Shown: positions 11,101 to 19,019 of the stretch, piece by piece
How the letters are laid out: each line of letters opens with the position of its first letter
Numbering within the stretch: the stretch's first letter is position 1
Source: Arbacia lixula
Taxonomy: Eukaryota; Echinodermata; Echinoidea; Arbacioida; Arbaciidae
DNA length: 64,000 bases
Reading direction: 5' to 3'
Assembly: GCA_963669155.1 (NCBI GenBank)
Contig: OZ022584.1
Coordinates: 9,918,639-9,982,638, forward strand
The notes under the pieces: generated by a model
Database searches by the model: none
What the model was told of the DNA's origin: nothing
Seen by the model: only the letters and a program-made list of their open reading frames with translations
Position numbers and translations under genes: made by a program

Positions 11101-11739
11101 TGATGGCTTTTGCCTTTCCCCCTCCCCCTTCTTCCTCCTTTATCTTTTTGCCACTCCCCATTCTCCCTCTCCCACTCCTCTTATTTTTTTGCCCCCTTTT
11201 TTCTCCCACTCTTCCTCTTCCTCCTTCCTCCTCCCCCTCCTCTTAGTCCTTTGCCCCTCTCTTTCTCCCCCTCATTAACCATTTTTTCTTTATTCCTCCT
11301 GTAATCTTCCTGCCTTCTCTATTTGCCATTTTTCTGTGCCTTGAGCAACCAAATCAAGTGGAATTAGCATACACTAAATATGCGATATTGCTGTATTGAT
11401 ATTTTCACAAAATTTTGGGTGAATTCTAGAATCCATGAAAATGAGTGTATATTCCTGCGTTGTTATTCACACAAAGCGGGGGATGCATCTGTGCAAATTG
11501 TTTAAGTCTAACCTCTCTCTGAAGGGCCCATGTATATGTTGCATATTGCAGTGACTATTCTGATGATGCTGGTTATGATTCTTACTGACCAGGTGAACCT
11601 GTTCAACCGCATGCTGCCTCAGAGCGGCATCCAGGAGCTCGTCAAGGAACACATCACCGAGTCGCAGGAAGACGCCGTCTCCATCAGCTCAGGGGACGAC
11701 GGGGAGGAGGACGATGAGGAGGAGAACGACGAGGAGTGA
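715..11739 (+). CDS. SLF2: SLF2/FAM178-like SMC5/6 complex localization factor, C-terminal part (12 exons, 5' end outside window)
   Basis: Joined exons: 715-786, 2815-2914, 4234-4329, 4890-5033, 5495-5561, 6425-6622, 7867-7956, 8437-8515, 8997-9115, 9905-9974, 10752-11090, 11593-11739. Every junction is AG/GT and phases match throughout, giving 506 codons plus TGA. The core reads ATPEELVFMVRTFSVEMAYH, then SPCPPAFMLWMFRLMSVHTDC, a pattern I associate with the FAM178 domain of SLF2 (pattern 'CP..L.W.F.MMSVHTDC'). Known role: SLF2 is the Nse6-like partner of SLF1 or SIMC1 and recruits SMC5/6 to DNA lesions and viral or episomal DNA in the nucleus. Visible extras are a Lys/Glu-rich insert in exon 6 and an Asp/Glu-rich tail in exon 12. 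The helical, domain-poor character fits Nse6-like proteins. The N-terminal half, usually long and disordered, must lie upstream. The family call comes from memory of the motif, not a search. Another FAM178 member is the main alternative. Confidence 0.66.
992..1333 (+). repeat. Dispersed repeat family A, copy 1
   Basis: About 340 bp shared with 14507-14826 (same orientation) and a diverged copy around 26625-26860 (opposite orientation). Shared words include GTGCATGAGCAGATTATT, ACTCACAGAGTAAAATGG and AGAAGGTAGTGAAAGAAC. The ends are imperfect inverted repeats, AATAAGCCAGTTCATAATTG against AATAGACCATTTCGTAGTTA, so a DNA transposon is likely. It abuts the next element. Confidence 0.7.
1334..2156. 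mobile_element. TTAA-flanked piggyBac-like MITE with poly-G/C ends
   Basis: Termini are TTAACCCTATATAGCCCGGG on the left and CCCGGGCTAGATAGGGTTAA on the right, a near-perfect inverted repeat flanked by TTAA at 1334-1337 and 2153-2156. Subterminal poly-G and poly-C runs (C tract about 2103-2139) sit inside GGCTGTTTTTGCCC arms. piggyBac-family elements insert at TTAA and begin CCCT or similar (family knowledge). The interior is AT-rich and non-coding. Confidence 0.72.
2362..2645 (+). repeat. SINE-like repeat family B, copy 1
   Basis: Contains CTCGGATAGGACGTTAAATA, GAGGTCCCG, AGAGCAGGGTGAAAACC and GCCGACCCCTCGTGGTTCAT. Antisense copies lie at 8190-8380 and at 9215-9317 continuing 9664-9700. The GGA-GACGTTAAA-GAGGTCCCG block is common in short interspersed repeats of marine invertebrates (from memory). 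No clear Pol III A/B boxes were found, so SINE is an inference. TTAA at 2532-2535 marks the intact target used in copy 3. Confidence 0.62.
2815..2914 (+). CDS. SLF2: SLF2-like exon b
   Basis: 100-nt exon between TTCTCATTCTCAG and GTGAGA. It enters in phase 0 and leaves one base into a codon. It encodes VFSYEDHMASLTGCGFKPER, then PTALESLMLKATP. The 'GCGF.P..P...L....TPE' spacing is the FAM178-like signature that continues into the next exon. Confidence 0.75.
2927..3175. mobile_element. Foldback element next to an SLF2-like splice donor
   Basis: Left arm CTGCCCTACTCTGATAAAAG and right arm ending TTTGTCAGAGTAGGGCAG are inverted repeats of about 30 bp, 250 bp apart. The left end is only 12 bp beyond the exon b donor. 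Non-coding, single copy in the window. Confidence 0.65.
4201..4224 (+). repeat. (CT)n microsatellite acting as polypyrimidine tract
   Basis: About twelve CT units run directly into CCCTCTTCTAG, the acceptor of SLF2-like exon c. Confidence 0.85.
4234..4329 (+). CDS. SLF2: SLF2-like exon c
   Basis: 96-nt exon. Its acceptor is a (CT)n microsatellite running into CTTCTAG, and its donor is GTAAGT. It encodes EELVFMVRTFSVEMAYHSTP, then CPPAFMLWMFRL, and supplies the A of the Met completed by the next exon. This is the most family-like stretch of the protein. Confidence 0.78.
4890..5033 (+). CDS. SLF2: SLF2-like exon d
   Basis: 144-nt exon between CTCCTACAG and GTGAGA. It completes ATG (Met) and reads SVHTDCQVVKKVFDTMWSLL, then a Trp/Pro/His-rich linker and VSDLAQVLINYG. 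Predicted helical, with no catalytic motif. Confidence 0.78.
5062..5235 (+). repeat. TTAAAGGGATAGT-type dispersed repeat family C, copy 1
   Basis: Begins TTAAAGGGATAGTCGTCCC and includes TTGGTTTCAATAAAAGC, GTCAAAGGATAAGAAAGTTA and GCTCTCCCATAT. Related sequence occurs at 6664-6800, 7061-7420 (foldback) and 55270-55403 (minus). TTAAAGGGATAGT termini are typical of non-autonomous TTAA-site DNA transposons (from memory). Intronic. Confidence 0.65.
5495..5561 (+). CDS. SLF2: SLF2-like exon e
   Basis: 67-nt exon between ATCAAACAG and GTAAGT. It completes a Gly codon and reads ASFGDLLPADVVQPGFQESD, then I and the first two bases of Leu. The phase matches both neighbours. Confidence 0.72.
6425..6622 (+). 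CDS. SLF2: SLF2-like exon f, Lys/Glu-rich
   Basis: 198-nt exon; donor GTGAGA is clear, acceptor CTTTGAAAG is weaker. It encodes LRLQNGHMPNLEVAVKKEEQ, a run KEEEEKD, then a hydrophobic helical segment YYGYNLIKVVQIFTQSLITM. The charged run is probably a disordered loop. The acceptor position is inferred from phase agreement with exon e. Confidence 0.68.
6664..6800 (+). repeat. Repeat family C, diverged copy 2
   Basis: TTAAAAGGATAGTTCACCGT then GAGTTGGTTTCAATGAAAGC, the same opening order as 5062-5235. The downstream half diverges. It lies in the SLF2-like intron after exon f. Confidence 0.55.
7061..7420. mobile_element. Repeat family C foldback
   Basis: The left arm (7061-7170) reads GTCAAAGGATAAGAAAGTTA ... 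GCTCTCCCATATGTTG. The right arm (7326-7420) is its complement: CAACATATGGGAGAGC ... CATAACTTTCTTATCCTTTG. The central spacer is AT-rich. No protein is encoded. Confidence 0.65.
7641..7855 (+). repeat. AATTTG/ATTTAATT simple-repeat block
   Basis: Over 200 bp built from degenerate permutations of AATTTGATTT, TGAATTTGA and AATCTAATT, ending just 11 bp before the exon g acceptor. It is likely decayed minisatellite or slippage-derived sequence. Confidence 0.75.
7867..7956 (+). CDS. SLF2: SLF2-like exon g
   Basis: 90-nt exon between TTCTGTTTAG and GTAAGT. It encodes LPSGFPYSEEEVSCLAVMVC, then KASLEQYFT. The acceptor lies directly beside an AATTTG-type simple repeat (7641-7855). Confidence 0.74.
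8190..8380 (-). repeat. SINE-like repeat family B, copy 2
   Basis: Contains AACCACGAGGGGTCGGCATC, ACCAGGTTTTTGCCCTGCT and GACCTCCATTTAAC, the reverse complement of the 2362-2645 copy in the same order. Lies in the intron before exon h. Confidence 0.68.
8437..8515 (+). CDS. SLF2: SLF2-like exon h
   Basis: 79-nt exon between TTATTGCAG and GTAAGA, leaving in phase 0. It encodes TKAVASDFILCLAALFDSVP, then ENQWHRQ. Confidence 0.75.
8809..8945. mobile_element. Foldback MITE family D, copy 1
   Basis: CATATAGGTTTTCAGTTATT and its complement ending GAAAACCTATATG enclose ACCATCAATGGT and ACCATTAACGGT palindromes. The second copy is 26353-26484. The inner palindromes resemble those of the 22-179 family, suggesting shared ancestry or convergence. 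Confidence 0.75.
8997..9115 (+). CDS. SLF2: SLF2-like exon i
   Basis: 119-nt exon between TGTGTTTCAG and GTAAGT. It encodes AEELCCVLPQTTPHHHNLVS, then LVQLMPVHTQRGRYMSRQL and two bases of Ala. The reading frame was fixed by phase with the flanking exons; other frames over this stretch are shadows. Confidence 0.75.
9215..9317 (-). repeat. SINE-like repeat family B, copy 3 (interrupted)
   Basis: Contains AACCACGAGGGGTCGGCATC and TTTTCACCCTGCTCTTAA. It resumes at 9664 as TTGAGAAGTGAAGTG after a 338-bp TTAA-flanked insertion. The uninterrupted equivalent reads CCCTGCTCTTAATCAAGAAG in copy 1. Confidence 0.68.
9322..9659. mobile_element. TTAA-flanked foldback element family E, copy 1
   Basis: Begins AGGGCATATACTGTACTGGG and ends CCCAGTACAGTAT between TTAA at 9318-9321 and 9660-9663. 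The arms are complementary almost to the centre (CCTCAAAATGTTCGG / AACATTTTGAGG). The right end has lost about 7 bp of terminus. Copy 2 is 30929-31291. Kolobok or piggyBac-type mobilisation is inferred from the TTAA duplication. Confidence 0.8.
9905..9974 (+). CDS. SLF2: SLF2-like exon j
   Basis: 70-nt exon between TTACCTGAAG and GTACTG, leaving in phase 0. It encodes AYACLRKLSPDGMKELRDFY, then PEPQ. Confidence 0.74.
10081..10660. mobile_element. 580-bp foldback filling the intron after exon j
   Basis: TACTAGGTGTTGAAAAAAAC at the left matches the complement of TTTTAACACCTAGTA at the right. Inner arms also pair (GATTTTCACTTTTGGACAAT against TTTGTCCAAAAGTGAAAAC; CAGATAATTAATTCAGAACA against TGTTCTGAATCAATTATCTG). 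TA flanks suggest a Tc1/mariner-type element. No coding capacity. Confidence 0.75.
10752..11090 (+). CDS. SLF2: SLF2-like exon k (longest exon)
   Basis: 339-nt exon, phase 0 at both ends, between TTTCTTAG and GTGAGC. It opens with VEHLLGVLPFCKPRQQDQSR, has a poly-Thr patch from an ACG/ACA run, then long amphipathic helices around LQTLILQLRELAAAIRDRAR. It is GC-richer than its surroundings, as expected for conserved coding sequence. Confidence 0.78.
11593..11739 (+). CDS. SLF2: SLF2-like terminal coding exon with acidic tail
   Basis: 147 nt from ACTGACCAG to TGA. It encodes VNLFNRMLPQSGIQELVKEH, then ITESQEDAVSISSGDDGEED and DEEENDEE before the stop. The Ser-flanked SISSGDD motif resembles a SUMO-interacting or CK2-type acidic motif, but that is only inference from composition. 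Acid-coding sequence continues past the stop in the next frame (see findings). Confidence 0.76.
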   Translation: MNLFNRMLPQSGIQELVKEHITESQEDAVSISSGDDGEEDDEEENDEE

Positions 11740-13278
11740 GGTAAATCACGCCCAGCTGACGGATGGGGGTGGGGTTGATGGTAAGGACGTTGTGGAGGAC
11801 AATGAGGAGAATGATGAGGAGAACGGTATGGAGAACGATGTGGAGAATGATGCTGAGAGCGATTAGGAGCATGACGGCAAGTGATATGAATGGGAGGGTG
11901 ATGATTGGCACAATGTGGATGCCGATAAGGAAAATGACAAGGAGAATGATGAGGTGAATGATGAGGACAGCGATGATGAGTGAGGTGTATCGTGTCCATC
12001 GGTGAGGCGATGTTCAGTGTTGCAGCTATGGCTGCATTCTTGAACCCTCTCGTTACAAAATCAAGAAAAAATGCTCCTGAACTCACACGGCAACCACCAA
12101 AGCTCATTGAATCTTGGGTGAAAACCAGCTGTGATACCACCATCGGTTCAATACCTTTGACACATCATATGGAGGTATGCCTGTCAGTTCACCAATTTTT
12201 GTGTGCTTTAATCCAAGAAGTGCTCTTAGCTCCCATAAGGCACCTTAGTACACATTTCTGTATTGAGGTGGTTGAGACCTATTGGAAAATTTACCCTGTA
12301 GTAGTTTGATGTCAGTATTGCATCATTATTGTGATTTTGTGCCAAAGACTGTCTTATAACTAATGTACATACCACATATAAAGGATATACCATTCTTATT
12401 GGAGGAATGGGTTTCTTGTTTAATAGATCTTTATCAAATACCAGATGATGTACCAGTAGATATAATTATCTTTGATCCAAGTGCAATTATATCTCACTTT
12501 CACATGTGTTTTTTGTTGTTGTTGTTGTTGTGTACAGTCAAAGGATGTAAACATACTGTATAAAAAAGATTTATTTATTTCGTCATTAAGTCGTGTCTAT
12601 TTGTTAAAAAGTTAGAGGTGTCTGGCTCAGTAGTTTAAAATCTAAACTGGCATTTGAGATTGTTTCATAGGTTTATCTATGTAGGACATCTCGGTTGTAA
12701 AACTAGAAACAAATGCCTCATTGTCATGTGGAAACGAAGAGGATTTTGCTGTTGGCATTACACATTTCATGGCAATGTTTTATAGGGACTGACTCAATGT
12801 GTGTGTATTATTTGCTGGTATAAGAAGGTTTTATATTCTTATTTATAACAGAATGGGACTCTAAAGGTCATCAAGTCTGTTGATTTTTTCTTTTTCCTGT
12901 TAGGGCTGTTCACAAGTAAGTGTGTGTCGTTTTTTTGTGTTGGAGAAAGAACACAAGACTGCAAAAGACTGCCACTGAACATCATCGCTGCTTATTCTTG
13001 CCCACAACAAATTTCATGAGATGACCGACACGTCTGTGAGAGTCCTACCATGTGACCTAAGAAAACACACGCTTAACACCTATTATGCGTCCTCATAAAT
13101 GGCTACCACCTTATGGTGTGATATTAGTATGTCATATGTGCAATGGCATGGGATGTATGTGTACGAACCCTTTTAAAACCCAGTGAGTTATTCCAGCACC
13201 TGCAATGCACTGAATGTCTATAGAGCTGCACTTTTTTGGCATGTAAGGTGTTATTTAAAAAGAGAGATATACAATATG
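11740..13278 (+). other. SLF2-like 3' UTR and flank
   Basis: 11741-11983 holds acid-coding remnants (see findings). The rest is AT-rich sequence with short chance ORFs and no exon pattern. No AATAAA occurs until 13638, so the 3' UTR may be long. Confidence 0.5.
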
Positions 13279-13499
13279 TACACAACAGTTCAAAGGAATT
13301 GGCATAGGGAAAGGGAAAGGGAAGAAGGGGAAGGAGCCGCAGTTATAAACCGCGGTATATTTTGTCCAGTTCAGCATGAAACACTCTAGCCTAAAAAGCA
13401 TCATGTTTCATGCTGAACTGGACTAAATATATTGCGGTTTAAAACTGCGGGTCCTTCCCTTTCCCTTTCCCTATGCCAATTTCTTTGAGCTGTAGTGTA
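13279..13499 (+). mobile_element. TA-flanked hairpin MITE family F, copy 1
   Basis: TA + CACAACAGTTCAAAGGAATT ... GAGCTGTAGTG + TA. The arms contain AGGGAAAGGGAA, AAACCGCGGTATATTTTG and TCCAGTTCAGCATGAAACA with full complements. The loop carries AGCCTAAAAAGCAT, which sets the orientation. Six copies occur in the window, none coding. Confidence 0.88.
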
Positions 13500-14343
13500 C
13501 ATTCAGCAGCTTCATTCCAGGAGAATTTACTCATTCACAATTCTTCTGATATGTTATAAAGTATTTTTTTTTTTTTGGGGGGGGGGGGCGGGGGGAGGGG
13601 GTTGTTGTCATTCCTTTATTGTTGATACAGTTCTAACAATAAAGCTCAAATATAAATCTTACATGTAAAGTTAATGCGTAAAACTCACATGTAAAGCTTA
13701 CATGTTCAATGTATGAGCTCATTTGTAAAGCACATTTGTGAAGTATTATGTATTAAGCTCAGAGATATTCAGCTTGTATGTATGCATATTGGATGCTATT
13801 TATTGAGAATGTCCATCATGCTGGAATCTGCATTTCGCTGTGGAGGTTTCTAAAGAACAACAACAGTAAACATGTAAATAGCAGATCAACTATTTTTATG
13901 TATAGCTATATGGTTGTTTCCATAGCAATGAAATGTTTTGGCTCCTTTCATTTTTGTGATAATTTCTTTTTCATTTCTATCATCCATAGAACTGTACTGC
14001 TATGAAACATAATTATATTGTACTGAAACATGTCTATATACTGTATGTTCAAAACGGGCTATTTTTATGACATTGCAGGATCAGCAAAAATTTAAAATCT
14101 TGTTGACCTCCTTTGTTCACGTCCTTTACAGCACAGCGCCGATAGATTTGTAGGATATTTCGACATAAATGGCTCCATGAAAATCTCAAAACAATGAATA
14201 GCAACAGTAAAATAAAAAGGAAATATGTTCCTATTTAAACATGGTGCATACGTTTTGAAGATATTCAGATCTATGCTGATAAAGTCAAGAATCTGGTACA
14301 TACAATGAAAGATTGCACATATTGAATTGCATGACAGGCACTA
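13500..14343 (+). other. Intergenic sequence, possible distal 3' UTR
   Basis: Contains a T/G homopolymer pair (T and then G, 13563-13589), AATAAA at 13638-13643, and AT-rich sequence. No exon seen. Confidence 0.4.
13638..13643 (+). terminator. Candidate poly(A) signal for SLF2-like gene
   Basis: First AATAAA downstream of the TGA at 11737-11739, followed by T-rich and TGTAAAG sequence. Other candidates are 16078 and 18310; transcript data would decide. Confidence 0.3.
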
Positions 14344-14487
14344 TAGAGGGTTCCCATGAGCAGCCATATTGGAGGACAAAATGATTAAAAGCTGTGCATC
14401 AGACTACGAAAACAATGGCTTTTCATGGTCTGATGCACAGGTTTTTATTGTTTGTCCTCCAATATGGCTGCTCGTGGGAACCCTCTA
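14344..14487. mobile_element. Foldback MITE family G, copy 1
   Basis: TAGAGGGTTCCCATGAGCAG ... CTGCTCGTGGGAACCCTCTA with arms including CCATATTGGAGGACAAA and TGTGCATCAGAC. The second copy is at 56267-56410. TA at both ends suggests TA target duplication. Confidence 0.82.
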
Positions 14488-14506
14488 TTGGGAATTTGTA
14501 GAAAGA

Positions 14507-14826
14507 ATTAGGGATTTCATAGTTGCAATGTGTGCATGAGCAGATTATTACTGGTACGAATGACCTAGGGCCAATTGTACCACTCACAGAGTAAAATGGA
14601 AATTCCGTAGATAGTGGACCACGTTTATACCCATTATAACGCAGATATGACAACAGCAAATCAGCTCTGAGAAGGTAGTGAAAGAACATTCCACCATGTG
14701 CACCTGCTTCTATTGTTGGTATGGGCACGCTTTCAAAATAACACACCTACACAGCTTCATGATCAAATCCCTAGTCATTCTTGATTCAGTGGAGTGTCCG
14801 ACCATGATGTAACTATGAACTGGCTT
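14507..14826 (+). repeat. Dispersed repeat family A, copy 2
   Basis: Follows the family G hairpin. Shares GTGCATGAGCAGATTATT, CACTCACAGAGTAAAATGG and GAAGGTAGTGAAAGAACATT with 992-1333. Ends ACTATGAACTGGCTTATTT. Confidence 0.7.
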
Positions 14827-16077
14827 ATTTCATATTAATTTTTTGTGTGCCACATGCTACTTTATTTACAAGTACATGAAATACACACAATTCCCATATA
14901 GAACCAGCTTATCTTTCACACAAAGGGTGACAAGTAACATTAAAAAAAAAATAGAACTCTTGTAAAAATCAAGAATTAAGACATATTAGTACAGGCTTCG
15001 AAAGGCAACTTTTGATGTCTGATCTCGGAGAAAATTGATTTGTCATACCTGTTTTCACAGTACATTCAACAGTGTTAAATGAGTTTGAAATAAAGCAAAT
15101 AGCTTGCTTATTATTGTAAAAGTAAATCACCTGGAAAAAATGAAAATACGGCTATTCAGTGTATCTATAAACTCGATGATTGAAGGATTAAAAAATTGTA
15201 TTGACTTTAGACCAAAGCAATGTGTGATAAACATGTATTTATAGATAACAGCACAAAGAAACAACAATCACAGTTGAATGAATTCTAAAATCACTGCAGC
15301 TGGCGAACTAATAACCGCTGTAATTATTAAAAGTGACTGCATGCTACTACATACATGTACCACACACAGTCAACAACAATTTTATGAGGCAGCCTTGTAA
15401 AAATCTGTCATACCTGTGTAGTTTGTAATGATGGCTTGTGATAATATGTTGCAAACTAATAAGCACTGGGATGTTGCAAAATGAAGGTATACCGTTTCAT
15501 GTTATGGACACATGTTATCTGAAAATAGAATCTATGTATAGCACAATTCTTTACAAATGCAGTTTACATGCATAGGTAGAATGCTCCTTAAATATACAGT
15601 AACAATCTGTGCCCTATTGCACGGACATTGTAGTTTGTCTCCAACAAAGGGTATGTGTGTGTGTATGTTGTATACCTTAATGCCAGTGGAAGTGTTTAAG
15701 TCTGTGTACATTTAGTATTGACCCCTCATACCCTTAGCATTAACATACAGTGCATACTGAATAGTATGCCTTTGTGTGATGGCAGTACTACAGTGTGGTA
15801 GTATAGGGATCTGAATGTACATGTACCATATACGTCTCCCCACATGTACACTCCTGAAGTTCACCCTGCAAGCAAGGAGAATGTGTGTGCAAAGGCATAG
15901 GGCTCCCCTCCATTACAGGGTGTGTGTAATGACGTCATGCAGAGAGGGAGATGAGGGACTCACTCAACTCAGTGATAAGTCTACATTGCGTAGAGATATG
16001 GGAAGTGTTTATGAACTCCTGTTGTTACCTGTATGCCCAGAAAATGTATTGGTTTTGCATGTGTTGAACTAGAACAT

Positions 16078-16083
16078 AATAAA
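16078..16083 (+). terminator. Candidate distal poly(A) signal
   Basis: AATAAA with a downstream GT-rich element about 45 bp later. It could end a long SLF2-like 3' UTR or an unrecognised transcript. Confidence 0.3.
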
Positions 16084-16228
16084 GAAAAACATTACAGTGT
16101 AATGATCCTTTAAGGATTTTAATATGTACATGTGTCAGTTAGAAATCCAGTTTGCTTTCTCTATCGGTACTAGTAGTTTCCTTTGCCTGTTGGTCTGCAA
16201 GTCACTCTCTGTTTCTTTGTCTCTTCCT

Positions 16229-16312
16229 GTCTCTCTCTCTCTCTCTCTCTCCCCAACTCCCTCTCTCTATTGATATATTGTATCCCTCTCGGTCCCCACT
16301 TTCCCTCTGTCC

Positions 16313-16358
<46 letters not shown>

Positions 16359-16375
16359 GTCTGTCTCTGTCTCCC
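16229..16375 (+). repeat. CT-rich microsatellite region
   Basis: (TC)n tracts interrupted by CCCCAACTCC and TGTCTGTCTCTG. The long open frames across it on both strands are only Leu/Ser or Arg/Glu repeats. Confidence 0.85.
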
Positions 16376-16609
16376 TGATTTCTAAATTAAATTTCTCAAA
16401 ATCTTCCTGATTATTGAATTTCAATGTTGGTAGCTCTGTGAATAGTCTTTTTATGGCTTGGTACCGAGAGTTATAAGGAGGTAGATTCCTAGCCTTCTGT
16501 GTAGTATGGTGCACCATTCATATCAGCTTGTGGTGTCAGAACATCCTTTGTGGCTATCTTTAAAACGCTAGGCTCTAATTAATTCTGCATGAATACCTTT
16601 GAATACACC

Positions 16610-16821
16610 TACACTACAGCTCAAAGGAATTAGCACGGGTAAAGGGAAAGGGAAGAAAGTTTTAAACCGCGGTATATTTTGTGCAGTTCAGCATGAAACA
16701 CGATGCTTTTTAGGCTAAAGCATTAGGTTTCATGCTGAACTGGACAAAACACACTGCGGTTTAAAACTGCGGCTCCTTCCCTTTCCCTTTACCTGTGCTA
16801 ATTCCTTTGAGCTGTAGTGTA
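16610..16821 (-). mobile_element. Hairpin MITE family F, copy 2
   Basis: TA + CACTACAGCTCAAAGGAATT ... GAGCTGTAGTG + TA, 212 bp. The loop reads TTTTTAGGCTAAAGCAT, opposite to copy 1. Confidence 0.9.
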
Positions 16822-17176
16822 GATAGTATCTGTCTGGTATTTGTGTTTGTTAATGGAGTTGAATATCAATTTCAAAACAGTCTACACTCCACTTACCTGC
16901 ATATCATATGTATTGAAATCATTCATTGTTTGTCAGACTTCATGTTTGTGAATTCTATTAATAGATTTGCCACTCCATTTTGTCTGACATTGTTACAAAT
17001 GATGTCATATGTTGTCCAAGTATAATATTTTTTGCACCTTTTTGTTTTTGGATAACACATGCTTGAGTATTTTCTAGTATTGTTTATCGGTACATGTTTA
17101 TGAATGTTGATGATTTTTTTATTTGGGTATTTTTCCATATTTTGGTGTTGTAAATGCAAAGTCTCCCCAATAGACT

Positions 17177-17282
17177 GTTTTCGTAATGTATTCACAACTT
17201 TCCCCCCGACTGCGAAGTAATACGTTATTGCATTCACCTGTATCTAGTCATTCAGATTCAATGGATGGAATGCACTTTGAAT
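17177..17282 (+). repeat. Two-copy dispersed repeat H, copy 1
   Basis: TCGTAATGTATTCACAACTT then CCCC, GACTGCGAAGTAA, CATTCA and TCTAGTCATTCAGATTCAA. The same order occurs at 18778-18862. Confidence 0.6.
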
Positions 17283-18309
17283 CTATTAGTTGTTAATACA
17301 AACCTCGGGCAAGCTTTAGAGTTCCCATTAGTAACGTATTGTTTGAACTACATGAATATAATTTGTATACATAATGAAAATGGTCTATTGAAGCTGTCAA
17401 GTTCTGAGCTCTAGACAGTGAGCACCATGTGCCTTTCATAGTTAACAATTTCATCATTTTGTTTGACAGGTAATTGGTGCAATTGTCTTTATTTAAGAAG
17501 GGAACAAGTTAAGTTTGAGTTAGTACTGTACAAGTCTGCGATTCACACCTTTGTATGGATAATATGCATCTTCCCAGTATAAAATATCGCCCAAAGTCTG
17601 AAATATAGCATTACTTTATTTAAACTCTGAATCTGAATTGTCAAAGAGGAAGCTTATCCATCCCCCAATGGATTTCGAGCAAGTAGCTTTTCTCATTCTT
17701 TCTTCCCTTTCTTTGTTCCCACTTAGCCAGGGGAAGTTGATTGGGAAAAGTGATTGTCAGTTGCCTTGGATATTTGATATATTTATTAGTAAAGTGCCAT
17801 CACCAAATTGAGCCAAAAACAACCATCAGAAAAAAATAATGATTAGCAATTCGTATTGAAGCATAACACATGTAGTGATTAAACATGTCCCTATACACTG
17901 TGAATAGACTTGTGATGCCTGTAGTACACATGAAACAGTGAACTCCTCAGAGAGATCTCAATTGGTGTATCGTACAGGTACATGTACGTTCAGTGTACCA
18001 TGCCCTGATGTTGAGGAATGAATACAGGTAAATGGAAAAACAAATTTAATGTTATCAAAGTTTGATTATTTGCACTGTATTATTACACACGAGTATTTGA
18101 TTTTAAGAGTTAAGACAAATCAAAGCACTTTTCTATGTATTCTTCATTTGTACGGTCTGTATTGCATTGTATTTTGGTTTACAGTCGTGTAAATTTTTCA
18201 TCATATTGCCTTATCCACATTATGTGCATCTGTTGTTAAAACATGATTTTCCAGGGGGAAATGTTGTTTCTTTGTGGATACCATCAATATATCTGTATAT
18301 TGTGATGAA

Positions 18310-18315
18310 AATAAA
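18310..18315 (+). terminator. Candidate poly(A) signal
   Basis: AATAAA in GATGAAAATAAAGCC, followed by a T run. It is unassigned; the nearest upstream gene is the SLF2-like gene, 6.6 kb away. Confidence 0.25.
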
Positions 18316-18777
18316 GCCTTTTTTTCTTCAAAAGTAATAATGTGCCACTCAGTCTGATATGTGTGTTTGTTATGAGAAGTACTGCAGTTAGTTTGAGGGG
18401 TGGGGGGGGGGGGGGGAGGAGGGGCAGCAGTTTAGGATTCTAATGAAGGATAAAAATACATTGGGGCACACATTGCCCCTCCCCCCCCCCCCCCCCCCCT
18501 CTCATACAAACAAGAGCTGTAGTGAAAAATACTACACAACATGGCTCAGGGTGTTATATTTCTTCACAGCATGTTTGAAAAGGAGTGTACAGTCCTCATA
18601 AGCATGTTTTTTTTAAATATTTCTTCCCCTCCAATCGAGGGGAAAATCCCCCGCTACAGTGCCGAGAGACCTTTTCCACAGCAGCTATCCATGTGCGTGG
18701 GTGTGAAGTGAATGTGTCTTTGTCTTTCCACCATAATTGCTACGATCATCACAATCGGTTTTCATGGCCAACAACTC

Positions 18778-18862
18778 GTTTTTGTAATGTATTCACAACT
18801 TTCCCCTTTAACTGCAAATAAACATGTTATGACATTCATCTAGTGATTCAATTTCAAAGGGT
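18778..18862 (+). repeat. Two-copy dispersed repeat H, copy 2
   Basis: TTTGTAATGTATTCACAACT, TTCCCC, TAACTGCAAATAA, TCTAGTGATTCAATTTCAA, matching 17177-17282 with small indels. Confidence 0.6.
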
Positions 18863-19019
18863 GAAATGTCGGACAAACCCCAGATGAAATTTGAATAAAT
18901 ACCGAAAATGGTAAATTCACCATTGAAAACATCTACAGCCACCACCAATACTTTCATCATCAGGACAATGTAGATCTCCCAACTCTGCTACCACTCTAAT
19001 CATTACAATCACCATCATA

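Larger units (their letters stand above)
14827..16609 (+). other. Intergenic; poly(A) signal and CT repeats
   Basis: AT-rich sequence with many TACATGTA words. AATAAA at 16078-16083 is followed by GT-rich sequence (TGTACATGTGTCAG), a plausible cleavage site. CT-rich microsatellites span 16229-16251 and 16314-16350. No gene seen. Confidence 0.45.

Noticed and set aside
11619..12143. 174-codon minus-strand ORF, His/Pro/Ser-rich
   Set aside because: It is the complement of the GAN-repeat acidic tail and its 3' extension; no independent gene evidence.
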